From Carnobacterium maltaromaticum DSM 20342 (lineage in GTDB: Bacteria; Bacillota; Bacilli; Lactobacillales; Carnobacteriaceae), in the NCBI RefSeq assembly GCF_000744945.1, contig NZ_JQMX01000001.1, positions 992,001 to 1,056,000 of the forward strand: a stretch of 64,000 bases of DNA, in the 5' to 3' direction. Under the pieces are notes generated by a model. It had not been told where the DNA came from. It did not search any database and saw only the letters and a program-made list of their open reading frames with translations. Numbering within the stretch: position 1 is the stretch's first letter; each line of letters starts with the position of its first letter. This document shows positions 53,701-63,296 of the stretch, piece by piece. Position numbers and translations under genes: made by a program.

Positions 53701-55263
53701 GATTAACTTCACATCCGTAATTAAAACTACGTAATGAGGCGTAAAAATCGTACTATCCGCATCACGTCCGCCTTCTGACTTAGCATTTTGGCGGTTTTTC
53801 AGAATTTGCGTCAAGCTATTTAAGACTTGATCGCGACTTCGTTGATGATAAACAAACCCACGAACATTCATATCTTGCAATGTCGCATGAGGCAACCAAC
53901 GCAACCAGTTCCACTGCTCTAATTCCTCTTCTGGGAAAATCGTAATAAACTGTAAATCATGGTAACTATGGAAAAAGGCCAATTGATTGACGAGTAATTG
54001 CAATTGTTCTAAAACTAATGGACGCGGTCCAATATAGCCAATCGGTCCTAAGGTTAACTCCGTTGTCACAGGAACGCCTTCAACATGGCGGCTCTCCGTC
54101 CATAAGTTCCGTCCTTCTTGTTCTAAGTCATTTAATTTCTTTTGTCCATCACTGCCTTTGTAGCTAATATCACTACTTGACGGCACCCGACCTAAGCCTA
54201 AACGATAGGTTAAGAAATCAAAATGCAACGGTGTTTTTTCATAAATCCGATGATTGTATTGCGCTACTTGTTGAGTTAACGTCACAATATCTGGATAATG
54301 ATACAATTTACCGACACGTTGTTCTTGATTTAAACGATACAACTCTTCACTTTTCGTCACTAAATACTGATTGTAAATGTGAACCCGCTCCGCAGAGTCA
54401 ATCTTGTATTGCTTACGACTTTTAATGTAAGAAGAAATGGAGAAAATAGTTGTAACAATTGTCGTTCCTGCCGTAATTAAGACATACGGACCACGTGGCA
54501 TTAAGAAACTCATCGCAATTGTCGCACCTAACATCATCAATGGCGGTACAATTAATTTTAATAACTGTTCATTTGGTTTAGTTGGTTCACTATCAGGCGT
54601 CCCAATCGAAACTTTTTCTTCTGGATCACGATAAATAATTCGCGGTGAACGATGATAGTCTGGATATTCATCATAAAATCCATAGCTTGATGTGGCTAAT
54701 TTAGGTAAATGAACTTCTAAAGCCCCATCGCCTTCAACATGTAACTCATCTTGGAAAATAGTGACAAAGCTGCCGGCTAAATACAGCACATCGCCAGCTT
54801 TTACTAAGACTTTCTCTGCTGTAAAGCGATAGTTTACAAATAAAGCACAGCCTAAAGGTTGTAGTTCCCAGCCTTCTGCTGTTTTAGTCAAGCTGATTTT
54901 ATCTGAAAAAGCTTTTGGTAATTGCACTACTGCATCTTGATCTGATCCAATATGCCAATTTTTCTCAATAGCTAATTGATACGCCACTGGTAGTCTAGCT
55001 TCAATCAGATTATAGCTTAACTCTTCTTCGCCCACTTTAATTTTTTGCGGCTGGTTTACCTCTAAAATCACTTCTTCTGTGCCTTGTATTAAAATCCATT
55101 TGGCTTTTTCTGCGTCAAATGCTAACTCTAATTCAAAATCACCAGCATCTTTGAAATAAAGATCATCGTGAGGATTACTCCCAATTTTGTATTGTTCTTT
55201 TGAATCTAACAAAAGCTGATGTAAGAATTGGCGATTGCTAATGATTAATTTCACTTTGTTCAT
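50737..55263 (-). CDS. essC: T7SS ATPase EssC
   Basis: 1508-aa FtsK/SpoIIIE motor of the type VII system. The N-terminal about 180 residues form two FHA-like domains; two transmembrane helices follow (about 235-275, PLMMLGATIAMSFLMPRGPY). ATPase 1 has GTTGSGKSE (about 674) and DYKGGGMANL; ATPase 2 has SSPAFGKST (about 1024) and ILILVDGYEGFKG; the third, C-terminal one is degenerate (ILGDTVETVSTM). Length fits the family. It powers export and recruits WXG100 and toxin substrates. Confidence 0.97.
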   Translation of the reverse strand: MNKVKLIISNRQFLHQLLLDSKEQYKIGSNPHDDLYFKDAGDFELELAFDAEKAKWILIQGTEEVILEVNQPQKIKVGEEELSYNLIEARLPVAYQLAIEKNWHIGSDQDAVVQLPKAFSDKISLTKTAEGWELQPLGCALFVNYRFTAEKVLVKAGDVLYLAGSFVTIFQDELHVEGDGALEVHLPKLATSSYGFYDEYPDYHRSPRIIYRDPEEKVSIGTPDSEPTKPNEQLLKLIVPPLMMLGATIAMSFLMPRGPYVLITAGTTIVTTIFSISSYIKSRKQYKIDSAERVHIYNQYLVTKSEELYRLNQEQRVGKLYHYPDIVTLTQQVAQYNHRIYEKTPLHFDFLTYRLGLGRVPSSSDISYKGSDGQKKLNDLEQEGRNLWTESRHVEGVPVTTELTLGPIGYIGPRPLVLEQLQLLVNQLAFFHSYHDLQFITIFPEEELEQWNWLRWLPHATLQDMNVRGFVYHQRSRDQVLNSLTQILKNRQNAKSEGGRDADSTIFTPHYVVLITDVKLILDHTIMEFFNEDPTELGCSIIFVQDVMSSLSENVKTVIDIRDRNTGVMVLENGDLKNTSFALDHFPVDFDKERLPRTLAPLNHLQNLKNSIPESVTFLEMYEVERFEELNVQDRWAAHSPHKSLAVPLGLRGKEDVVMLNLHEKAHGPHGLVAGTTGSGKSEIVQSYILSLAVNFHPYDVAFLLIDYKGGGMANLFRNLPHLLGSITNLDGAQSMRALISINAELKRRQRLFSENNVNHINQYQKLYKDGDVSDPMPHLFLISDEFAELKAEQPEFMSELVSTARIGRSLGIHLILATQKPSGVVNDQIWSNSKFKLALKVADRADSMEMLKTPDAAEITQAGRAYLQVGNNEIYELFQSAWSGADYQPDKDESTAEDLTVYAINDLGQYDILSEDLSGLENADEVKTVPTELDAIIDGIQAITEKAGIEALPRPWLPPLAARNYLPLLDPVSYQEAWATENKGELVPVIGIADIPTMQAQETLSLNLSKEGHMAVYSSPAFGKSTFLQTIMMGLARKHNPERLHAYLLDFGTNGLLPLRSLPHIADTMNSDEDEKIGKFIRRMATEIKRRKKMLSQYAVANLAMYEKASGNEEPSILILVDGYEGFKGMKYEDPLEKILTQISREGAGIGLHLIISAGRTASMRANLQSNIKLQLALKMIDDAEPRNIVGRTSLAIDDLPGRGLIKLEDPALFQAALPTEGEETLDIIDAIQSEAKEMDAYWTGERPEEIPMIPEVLDFEEFVAKKATRNMLQTSGIPIGLDFENVLPIGLDYKKEKSTLILGDTVETVSTMTNVLMKAVDSAAEIDFALLDNNERAFKKEYSTKEYYGSLANEESYREFFAKLQVFYEDREDEYEDLLDENEDLTLAEYAGRVKPFIIFVPDMPSLLEMLPKEKDFEKSVATLIQNSWKMGMHFVLGGISNKTGKAYDAISDVFKQQKSGIVLTKLNEQHILEASNKNYNEPSLLPYEAYYTRNNFGQKLKLPKV

Positions 55264-55277
55264 TTGCTGATTCCTCC

Positions 55278-56543
55278 TTACTTATCACCTGTTTTTGTAG
55301 GTTCTGCTGCCACTTCATCGGTTGCAGATGAGTCTAAAAATTCATTGGCTTTTTCAGCATCTTCTTTTTGTAACTCTTCATCGGCTTTTTGAACCGCTTC
55401 TTGATATTTTTGATAGTCCGCTTCCGCATCCCCTAGTTGTTTCTCACGTTCTGCTCCACTTAAATCTGGATTGTTTTTAATTTGCTCAATTTTTTGTTGT
55501 AAGCCATATAAAATCAAGGTATTATCTTCTAATCTTTTCCCGTGCTCTAACGCTTTATCTAGATTTCCACGACCATTTTCAATCCAATAATCTAAATATG
55601 TTGGCGCTGATTTCAAACTGATACTCTTCATAATGATGGCTTTTTGCTTGTCTGATAAATCTTTTCCTTGCACATAAGCATAAGCTAATTCATATTTTTG
55701 AGTCGCATCAATTTTATCTGTCGCAATCGGTTGTAGCGTTTGAATCACTTGTTCATAATCATTTTTCAAGAAAGCCGTATCTGCCTTTAAAAGTTTTGCT
55801 TGATGAGGATTATTAAACCCAACTAAATAAACTAATGGAATCAGCAAAATAATAATCGCCACACTAAACCAAATAGTTAGTTGTTTGTATGTCATAAATT
55901 TACGCTTTGAAACCACGCGTAAATTTTTCTCGTCTGCTGCAATCGTTCCTTGATATTCTTTTTCTAGATAGTCCGTAATTTCTTTGACAGACTTTGCATT
56001 CGCAATTGTTTTAATAAAATTAGATTCCTTTGCGCGTTCTAAATTTCCACCATATAAACTACTAAAGGTTTGCTTTTTAGAAAACAAAGCAATCACAATT
56101 GATTTATACTGACGTAGAAAATTTTCTGCCGTTAATTCAGCTGGTGGCAAACCACTTTTCAAGCCACGATAGGCAATATAAGGCACTAAATTCACATCAA
56201 ACTGTAGGTTTTCTGGATCTAAGAAGAAGGTATAATAGCTCCCAACATATTTCTCAAAAACAGCTAAATTTAAAGCTGCGCGAATTTTTTCAGCTTGGCT
56301 CTTCAGCATCACTTCACTGTAATCTAACCCTAAGGCTAATGGTTCAAAATGGAAAATAAAAGCATCTTCTTCAACTTGCACACTTAAAGGTAAAAACTCT
56401 TTTTTCGCTTCTAATAGTAAAGTAATTTCTTCTTCATTGCGCAACTGTGCGTCTGATTTTTTTAAATGCAGTGTCCAATCGGTCTTTTCTTTCGTAATTG
56501 TATAGGTTTTATCATCAAATTTAATTATGCTAATCTCACTCAC
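55278..56543 (-). CDS. essB: T7SS membrane protein EssB
   Basis: 421 aa. The N-terminal about 210 residues form a pseudokinase-like cytosolic domain (YVGSYYTFFLDPENLQFDVN; KSGLPPAELTAENFLRQYKS). One transmembrane helix follows (WFSVAIIILLIPLVYLVGF), then an outer helical TPR-like domain and an acidic tail. It starts at a GTG. Core structural component of the secretion channel, between esaB and essC. Confidence 0.95.
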   Translation of the reverse strand: MSEISIIKFDDKTYTITKEKTDWTLHLKKSDAQLRNEEEITLLLEAKKEFLPLSVQVEEDAFIFHFEPLALGLDYSEVMLKSQAEKIRAALNLAVFEKYVGSYYTFFLDPENLQFDVNLVPYIAYRGLKSGLPPAELTAENFLRQYKSIVIALFSKKQTFSSLYGGNLERAKESNFIKTIANAKSVKEITDYLEKEYQGTIAADEKNLRVVSKRKFMTYKQLTIWFSVAIIILLIPLVYLVGFNNPHQAKLLKADTAFLKNDYEQVIQTLQPIATDKIDATQKYELAYAYVQGKDLSDKQKAIIMKSISLKSAPTYLDYWIENGRGNLDKALEHGKRLEDNTLILYGLQQKIEQIKNNPDLSGAEREKQLGDAEADYQKYQEAVQKADEELQKEDAEKANEFLDSSATDEVAAEPTKTGDK

Positions 56544-56561
56544 TGGATTCCCTCGTCTCTT

Positions 56562-56813
56562 TTAATAGATAATAATATGATCGCCAGTCGTAACTGGATA
56601 ACGGTAAAGTTTTTGATTGTCAGCTAATAATAGTCCTTTATTGACCACTTTCAGCTGATAAATATCGGCTTGTGCTCGTTGAATATGGAGTGTCTGATCC
56701 AAATCCATAATAAAGCTTTTGACTGTTTGATGAGTAGACACTCTTAAATCGAGGTCTTTCCCAGGTAAATCTTGGTAACTAACAGTAATATTAATATGGT
56801 ATTTTTGATCCAT
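56562..56813 (-). CDS. esaB: T7SS ubiquitin-like protein EsaB
   Basis: 83 aa with the YukD/EsaB ubiquitin fold: KYHINITVSYQDLPGKDLDL, then VKSFIMDLDQTLHIQRA and a C-terminal PVTTGDHIIIY. Cytosolic regulator or core part of the T7SS. Between essA and essB with gaps under 20 bp. Confidence 0.95.
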   Translation of the reverse strand: MDQKYHINITVSYQDLPGKDLDLRVSTHQTVKSFIMDLDQTLHIQRAQADIYQLKVVNKGLLLADNQKLYRYPVTTGDHIIIY

Positions 56814-56819
56814 TTCTCA

Positions 56820-57296
56820 CTAGACCCCTTTACGGTAATTTGAAACCGAAACAGCCGCACCTGTTAATAAGATGCCTAAACCACTACCTGAAAGCAGTAA
56901 TGCCGATTTCGTTTCATTTGTTGTACTTGTTTCATTTTTTGCGACTGCAGTTGATTCATGCTGCATCAAACTTTCTTCTTCTGGCTCAGTAAAAAAATCA
57001 GTTGCTGAATACAGCTCAACTTTTTTAGAGGGCGTTAGAAAGAATTCCTCTTTTTCTTGCTTTATTTTCTCTTCTTTACGTGTTTTAATCTCGTTGTAAC
57101 GCTCCATTGTCGCTTCATTAAAGAATGCATCTGTTGCAGTTGATTCTGTATTATTACTCGTATTTTCTTGTTCCAAACGATCGGCTTTAATTTCTAAGCC
57201 ATTTGGTTCAAGTTTTGTTTCAGCAAAAACGAAACAGCTTGGTACTAGGAAAAAACTTCCTAGAATAAAAAATCTGATTGATTTTTTTAGCATCAT
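56820..57296 (-). CDS. essA: T7SS protein EssA
   Basis: 158 aa. A cleavable-type signal helix (IRFFILGSFFLVPSCFVFA), a charged outer stretch and a C-terminal transmembrane helix (ALLLSGSGLGILLTGAAVSV). This fits EssA in layout and in position between esaA and esaB. Sequence conservation in this family is low, so position carries much of the call. Confidence 0.85.
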   Translation of the reverse strand: MMLKKSIRFFILGSFFLVPSCFVFAETKLEPNGLEIKADRLEQENTSNNTESTATDAFFNEATMERYNEIKTRKEEKIKQEKEEFFLTPSKKVELYSATDFFTEPEEESLMQHESTAVAKNETSTTNETKSALLLSGSGLGILLTGAAVSVSNYRKGV

Positions 57297-57314
57297 TTTT
57301 CCTCTTTTCCTAAA

Positions 57315-60300
57315 CTAATTTTCATCTGGTGGTGTTTCCTCTGTCACTTCGGCTTTTTTGGGAAACCAAACAACTAAGTTTAAAATCAGTACAATTGGTA
57401 TCAAAATAATAAAGCCAAATAAATTTGAAAAAGTATTCGGTACTTGGTTGGCAATATTGCCTAGCAATGATTCTGCTGAGTTTAGTGGAGAGTAGTTCCG
57501 AATTTGATAAAGCGCAGCTTCAGTATCTAAGGCTTTCCCGACTGCTTCGGTTAACAGTAGATAAGCTGCGAACAAGAATAAGTTCGCAAACATGCCCAGC
57601 ATCTTAAATTGACGCAATAAATAACTCGCCAATAGCACAAAGACAATTTGTACAAGAACTACAACTAAAATCCAATTTAATTGCACATCAGGACTCATTT
57701 GCTGCATATTGAAACTAATCAGTGCAATCACAATACCTTCAATTATTGCGGCTATTAAACCAAATAATACAATTGGTAAATTTCGAATAAAGAGATTGTC
57801 CTCTGTCTCAAAATTATTGACTTGTTTTGCTTGCCAGACTTTTAAATCTAGAACATAGGCAGTAAAAACGGCGGTGATAAACAACGCTACAATAATCAAG
57901 TACGGATAATATGCATCACCACTTGAAATACGCCCATTGTCCTTCTCCTTGACTGGAGCGGCTAAAAAGTCGACAAACTGATTATTAATCACGCCATTTT
58001 GTTGACCGTTCTTTAAGACTTGGTTAAATGTCTTAGAGAAATTGTCCGTATCATCAACTTGCGTTTGGAAAGCATTCATCAGGTCTTTGGTATTTTTAGT
58101 CACTTTCAAGCCACTATTTTGAATTGCCAAAGCGTCCTCATTAAACGCATCAAAAACAGCATTAACTGATTTCAAATCTTCAATATTAGACTCTGAATTT
58201 TTCTTCAATCCCTCACTGATTGTCATTAAACTTTGTAGTTCAGATTGAATTTGCTTCGTAGTTGAGTGTTCGCCTTTGGTTAGACTATCTGTCGTTCCCT
58301 CTTCGCGTTCCAATTCATTCATTGTTTTTTGCCAAGCGCTTAGATTTTTCAATTGATTTTCAACTTCTTCATTGAGCTTGCCAGCTGTTTCAGTTGTCGT
58401 CACAATTTTTTCATCTAATGTAGCCACTTTTAATTCCATATCATCAGCAGAAGCTTCATATTCTGTGAAGTCTGTTAAATAGCTTTCATAAATTTCAATC
58501 GGCTCAACAATCATTAAGCGAACTAAAATATCAAAAATATTAAAGCTATTTGTATCATTGATTAACTCATTATATAAACGTGAAGCTTGACGAGGTTTAT
58601 CTAGGTTATCTAACTTGTTTTCGTCATTTAAGGGTCCAAATAAATCGTTTAATTCGGTTAAAATAGCCACGTATTCCTGAGCATATTCACCGGTTAAAAG
58701 GCCGTTTTGATAAGTGCTGGTATTATATTGATTTAGCAAGTTAATATAGGTCGTTTTATCAAAATCCTCTGTTAAGCTCTTATCTGGAAAACCAATTTTA
58801 ATTGTATTTATGATGGGTGTGCCTGGAATTGAGGTATTTGGTTGTTGTGAATTTGGTGGATCAATAATAATTGGACCACCCCAAACTTCAATGTATGGCG
58901 TTAACGTTAACGAAATTTCTTGATTGGCTAATTTTACTAAATCAAATGGTAGATCAAGTCCAGCAATCGGATCTTTATCTTTCAGCTGATACCCAATTTG
59001 AAGTGCAAAAATATTTCCTATCCTGTTTAAATCAAGAACCTCTTCAATTTTTAAAGGTTGTTCTGGATTAAATAGACTTTCTAACTTATCTTCTGGAATT
59101 GGAACATCTCCACTAGATGTTTGAATGGTTGCACTTGTTACCTTAATTTCAACAGGAATGGTTAAACTTCCAGTTAAACTAGATAGAATACTATAATCTG
59201 AAATAGTCCCACTTGTTTCAAAAATTATTTGTTCATACCTAGCATTCTTTTCAATTGCATTAATTTCTACTTTCTGATTGGAAAGGTCTTGGTAATTCCC
59301 TTGCTTAACTGTATTCCCTTCAGCATAAGGATAAATTTCCGGATCATTTTCTAATCGTTCCTCATCTGAACCAATCACTCGTGTAAAATTAGAATTTAAT
59401 CTATACCCTATATAGCCTTTAATCTTTTTCAGATTCTCTTCCATAGGGCCTCTAGTATTTTCATCCAATAAAGAACTATTCACAATCGATGCTTCATTTA
59501 AATAGATTAACGAAGAAATTTTATTGGATACTAAATTGATACGATCTCGTTCTTGTTTTTTTATTGTACGTAAATCATCTCTTAATTTTTGACCATTTGA
59601 ATCAAGGTCTAATAATTGCTGAATACTTATCTTGTCATTACCAATGCCAAATTGGTCTTTTAGTTGTCTTTCAATTTTTCTTGTTAAGACTAATTTATCT
59701 TCTGCAAATTGACGTTCCACCTCAGCTTTTTGTGCTAAGATATTGGATTTCACATCAGAGATATAGCTTTCAGCACCATTAATTTGGCTCACTAAAGTAT
59801 CTTCACTTTTAACAAATTCGGCACCTATAAGTGAATTTTGCAAGACCAATTGGTCATATAAAGCTTGTGTTTCTTCACTACCAAGCTCAGTGTTGTGTTT
59901 TGCTACCGACTCAGTAAAATGTAAATAATCAATTTGATTTTTTTCTTGGTCTGTAATCAAGGCTTGTAAATTTTTATCGAAGTCACTTTGATTTGTGCCA
60001 TAAGCGACTACTGACTCTAAATAATTAGTTAAAACAGATTTGTGCTGATCAATGCCTTTAATCGATTGATCTCCAGCACTTTGAATCGTTGAAAACTGAC
60101 TCGTATAGCCTTCTAATGGCGTATAGACTGTATTTCCATAAATATCAATTTTTTCAATTTGGTTGCCAATCACTGTTCCAACATTTTTTTGTGCTGTGTA
60201 TAAATTTTCTAAAATTGATGACACGTAAACGTCTACTAAAGATTTATTTAGCTCCGCAATTGTATTTTTAGCTATTTTGACCGCTTCATTTTCAACATCT

Positions 60301-60700
60301 TTGTTACCGTTCGCATTAATCTTATAGCTAATCTCTGCTTTTTCCGGTGCGGTCTCATTTAAGCTAAAGGTATTACTAGAAAAATTGCTCGGAACGACAA
60401 TCATCAAATTATAAGTATCATTGGCTAAACCACTTTCAGCTATACTACGGCTGACAACATACCAATTTTGATTCGCGTCTTTTTCTATTTTTTTCACATA
60501 ATTTTCGCCTAATGAATAAGTCATTCCTTCAAATTCAGTTCCGACATCCTCATTGACTAAAGCAATCCGCATTTTAGCAACTTGCTCTTCATACTCTTTA
60601 TCTGCTTTAGAATTTGTAAACAATCCCATATACGTTAGTGAAAAACCTAGGGCAATAACTAACACAAAAAAAGTGTTCCAATTATTAATTTTTTCCTCAT
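57315..60700 (-). CDS. esaA: T7SS membrane protein EsaA, with N-terminal frameshift
   Basis: About 1130 aa: an N-terminal transmembrane helix (FFVLVIALGFSLTYMGLF), a very long outer region with coiled coils, and about six C-terminal helices (YPYLIIVALFITAVFTAYVL; AYLLLTEAVG). Normal for EsaA/YueB. The natural start is the ATG at 60700, eight bases after AGGAG: MRKKLIIGTLF. That frame stops after 13 codons unless one T is added to a run of seven (60666-60672), which restores LFFVLVIALGF. The main frame has no good start of its own. Frameshift, slippage or assembly error. Confidence 0.85.
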
Positions 60701-60838
60701 ATTCTGATCTCCTATTTAAATGCTTTTCTATTTCGCTTCCACAACAAGGTGCCCAGCTCCATAGCAGCATCCTTATCGGTTACATCTATCTTTAATCTTT
60801 CATCTACTAAGCAGAACAGTTTTTTTCACACCTTGATG

Positions 60839-60876
60839 AAAAAAACAGGCGAAAGAGTTGAAACTCCTTCGCCTTT
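60839..60876 (-). terminator. Terminator or attenuator between esxA and esaA
   Basis: Minus-strand AAGGCGAAGGAGTT and AACTCTTTCGCCT form a strong stem followed by TTTTTTT, 13 bp past the esxA stop. It would let esxA be made in excess over the machine genes. Confidence 0.88.
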
Positions 60877-60888
60877 TATAAGGGAGTA

Positions 60889-61185
60889 TTACCCTTGGAA
60901 ACCTAATTTGCTTGCAATCTCAGCATCTGTATCTCTGATAGTTGTAGCAACTTGATTTAACTGAGTATTGATTTGATCTAATAAGTCAGCAAATTCGTTC
61001 ACTTTACCACTTAATTCAATAAACTGTTGCTCAAATTTCTCGAAAGCTGTACCATCCCAATTTTGGCTGATGTTATCTTGTTCTGCAGTCAATCGACCTA
61101 AAACTTCGCGTACATCTGATGCCCCTGCTGTGTATTTTGTTGCTGATGCTTCTAACTCATCTGGAGTTAATTTAATTTGTACCAT
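60889..61185 (-). CDS. esxA: WXG100 protein EsxA
   Basis: 98 aa, the canonical T7SS substrate. W43-D-G45 in ISQNWDGTAFEKFEQQF sits between two helices. First gene of the T7SS locus, followed by its own terminator. Secreted as a dimer and needed for export of other substrates. Confidence 0.97.
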   Translation of the reverse strand: MVQIKLTPDELEASATKYTAGASDVREVLGRLTAEQDNISQNWDGTAFEKFEQQFIELSGKVNEFADLLDQINTQLNQVATTIRDTDAEIASKLGFQG

Positions 61186-61615
61186 TTTACTATTCCTTCT
61201 TTCTTTTATAAATAATTAGTTAATAACGTCAATTACACAACATCAGTAACTATCAATTATAATTATACACTATATTAACTAAATAATGTTAAAAAAATTT
61301 ATTTAAACTTTATATATAACTTCAAAAAACTTTTAAAACCTTTATTTAAGTGTGTTTTCAAATAGAATAAAAACATCGTTCTTTTTTTATTCAAAAACGT
61401 CTAAAAAAAAAGTCTTGCATTTCAGGTCGAAATAACCATATAATTCTATCAATTATTTCATTTTTATACTGATGTTATTATTCGGTAAATACAACTAGAG
61501 AATAATATGTTTCAAGAAATTTTGTTGTTTTTTAATAAATAAAAAAACAGGATGTACTTCATATGAAATTAATAAATATGAAAGTAGAAACTAGATTAAT
61601 TAAAATTTGATAAAA
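61186..61615. other. Long AT-rich leader region of the T7SS locus
   Basis: About 430 bp with no open frame of note. Minus-strand TATAAT (61262-61267) is a plausible -10 for esxA; no good -35 is seen at 17 bp. Extensive A/T tracts could bind H-NS-like or other regulators (inference). Confidence 0.45.
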
Positions 61616-61671
61616 AATAAAAAAACTACCAATAGATAGTTTTTCAACTAATTATCTATCTGGTAGTTTTT
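61616..61671 (-). terminator. Terminator of pncA
   Basis: Minus-strand AAAACTACCAGATAG and CTATTGGTAGTTTT form a stem followed by TTTATTTTTT. Confidence 0.8.
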
Positions 61672-61711
61672 AATCTTCATAACTCGTTTACACTAGAAAT
61701 CTATTTTTCTA

Positions 61712-62257
61712 TTATATGATTGTTGCACCTAATGTATTTTTAAAATGGTTTAGTGCCCATTTATGTCCAACTTCATCAAAACTAGCCACTGTCTTTTCCG
61801 AAATCACAATACTGTAACCTAAATTATAGGCATCAACTGCCGTGTGGAGGACACAAATATCTGTACAGACACCACTTAAATAAAGTTCCGTGATTCCACG
61901 TTCACGAAGACGAATATCTAAATCAGTCCCGCTAAAAGCTGAATAATGACGCTTGTCAATCCAATAGACATTCTTTTCTCGTTGTTTTCTTTCATATAAA
62001 GAAGCCAATTCTCCATATAACAATCGGCCTGTTGTACCAATTAAATTGTGTGGTGGGAATAATTTATTTTCAGGATGATAATTATCTTTGCTATCATGTG
62101 CATCAATTGCAAAAACAACAAGATCTCCAGCCTCAATAAATTTTTCTGTTAAAGAAACTAAATCAGATTCAATGTTCTGACCAGCAACTCCTGTTGTTAG
62201 TGCCCCATCCGTTGCCACAAAATCATTCGTGTAATCAATCGAAAGTAATGCCTTCAT
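61712..62257 (-). CDS. pncA: Nicotinamidase (PncA)
   Basis: Converts nicotinamide to nicotinate for NAD salvage in the cytosol. The isochorismatase-fold triad is visible: Asp in SIDYTNDFVATDG, Lys in YWIDKRHYSAFSGTD and Cys in LSGVCTDICVLHTAVDAY. The metal-binding region VFAIDAHDSKDNYHPE is present. 181 aa and close in pattern to the B. subtilis enzyme. Confidence 0.93.
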   Translation of the reverse strand: MKALLSIDYTNDFVATDGALTTGVAGQNIESDLVSLTEKFIEAGDLVVFAIDAHDSKDNYHPENKLFPPHNLIGTTGRLLYGELASLYERKQREKNVYWIDKRHYSAFSGTDLDIRLRERGITELYLSGVCTDICVLHTAVDAYNLGYSIVISEKTVASFDEVGHKWALNHFKNTLGATII

Positions 62258-62292
62258 TTAAAACTCCCCCTATCTAAAATAATTTATTCAGA

Positions 62293-62985
62293 TTAAGCTA
62301 AACTCGCAACTAGCTCTAAAACCATTTCAGCTGATTTTTTCCCTGCTTCAATGATGAATTCATCAAAACTTACTCCCGCTTCTTCATCCGCAACATCTGA
62401 CATCGCACGAATAATCACAAAAGGTACATCAAATTGATAACAAACTTGAGCAATTGCCGCTCCTTCCATTTCAGAAGCTAGTGCATCTGGAAAATTACTT
62501 AGAATTACATCGGTTTGAGCCTGACTAGCAATAAATGAATCACTAGTTACAATTAATCCTTTGACTGGTGTTAAACCCGTTTTTTTAGCTGCTGTTATTG
62601 TTTTTTCAATTGTACCTCGATTAGCAATGTAACGAGCTGGCATTTGTGGCACTTGTCCAATGCTATATCCAAAAACAGTAGCATCAACGTCATGATAAGC
62701 CATTTCTGAGGCAATCACGACATCTCCAACATGCAATCCCGCTCCAATACCACCGGCTGATCCAGTATTTACAATTAAATCAATATCATGTTTCGCTAAT
62801 AGTAAAGTTGTTGTTAATGCCGCATTGACTTTACCAATCCCACAACGAACTAAAACAACCTCTACCTCGCCAATCTGTCCCTCAATAAAATCGGCCTTTG
62901 CTTCAGTCCATTCTTTTTTGTTGCTCATTTTACTTTTCAGCAATAGAATTTCTTCCTCCATTGCTCCAATAATTCCAATTTTCAT
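62293..62985 (-). CDS. mtnN: 5'-methylthioadenosine / S-adenosylhomocysteine nucleosidase
   Basis: Cleaves MTA and SAH, recycling methionine and adenine and feeding AI-2 synthesis. Starts MKIGIIGAMEEEI; has LIVNTGSAGGIGAGLHVGDV and the catalytic-acid region VSDVADEEAG (here MSDVADEEAGVSFDEFI); AS(E)MEGAA is at LASEMEGAAIAQV. 230 aa, standard. Confidence 0.96.
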   Translation of the reverse strand: MKIGIIGAMEEEILLLKSKMSNKKEWTEAKADFIEGQIGEVEVVLVRCGIGKVNAALTTTLLLAKHDIDLIVNTGSAGGIGAGLHVGDVVIASEMAYHDVDATVFGYSIGQVPQMPARYIANRGTIEKTITAAKKTGLTPVKGLIVTSDSFIASQAQTDVILSNFPDALASEMEGAAIAQVCYQFDVPFVIIRAMSDVADEEAGVSFDEFIIEAGKKSAEMVLELVASLA

Positions 62986-63038
62986 GTTCGTTCGACTCCA
63001 TTCAGCTAGTTTATTTCATATGAACTAATCCAATAGGA

Positions 63039-63296
63039 TTAAATTAAAAAGACAATCGCTAAGACAACAGCTAATAAAAGTGTCACAATCACAATTGCTT
63101 TGGTTAAAAAGCGACCTGTTTCACGGCTTTTCTCATTTTCAATCATACGACTTTTCGTGATATGTCCTTCTTTTTCTAACTGTTTTTGATACTCTTTTTC
63201 TACTCTTAAACGTTCTTTATCTCGTTTTTTACGTTCTTTTTCTTCTTGTTCTTTCGCACGTTTAAGTTCCGTACGCGTCATTTCTGGTTTTGACAC
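63039..63296 (-). CDS. Small C-terminally membrane-anchored protein
   Basis: 85 aa. The first 45 residues are highly charged (ELKRAKEQEEKERKKRDKER) and a C-terminal helix follows (LTKAIVIVTLLLAVVLAIVF). It starts at a GTG overlapping the nudF stop (TAGTG), so the genes are coupled. Function unknown; such a gene is often found between nudF and mtnN in Lactobacillales. Confidence 0.75.
   Translation of the reverse strand: MSKPEMTRTELKRAKEQEEKERKKRDKERLRVEKEYQKQLEKEGHITKSRMIENEKSRETGRFLTKAIVIVTLLLAVVLAIVFLI

Noticed and set aside
51575..54634. Several plus-strand open frames inside essC
   Set aside because: All are antisense to a long, well-conserved ATPase gene and have no family features or ribosome sites.
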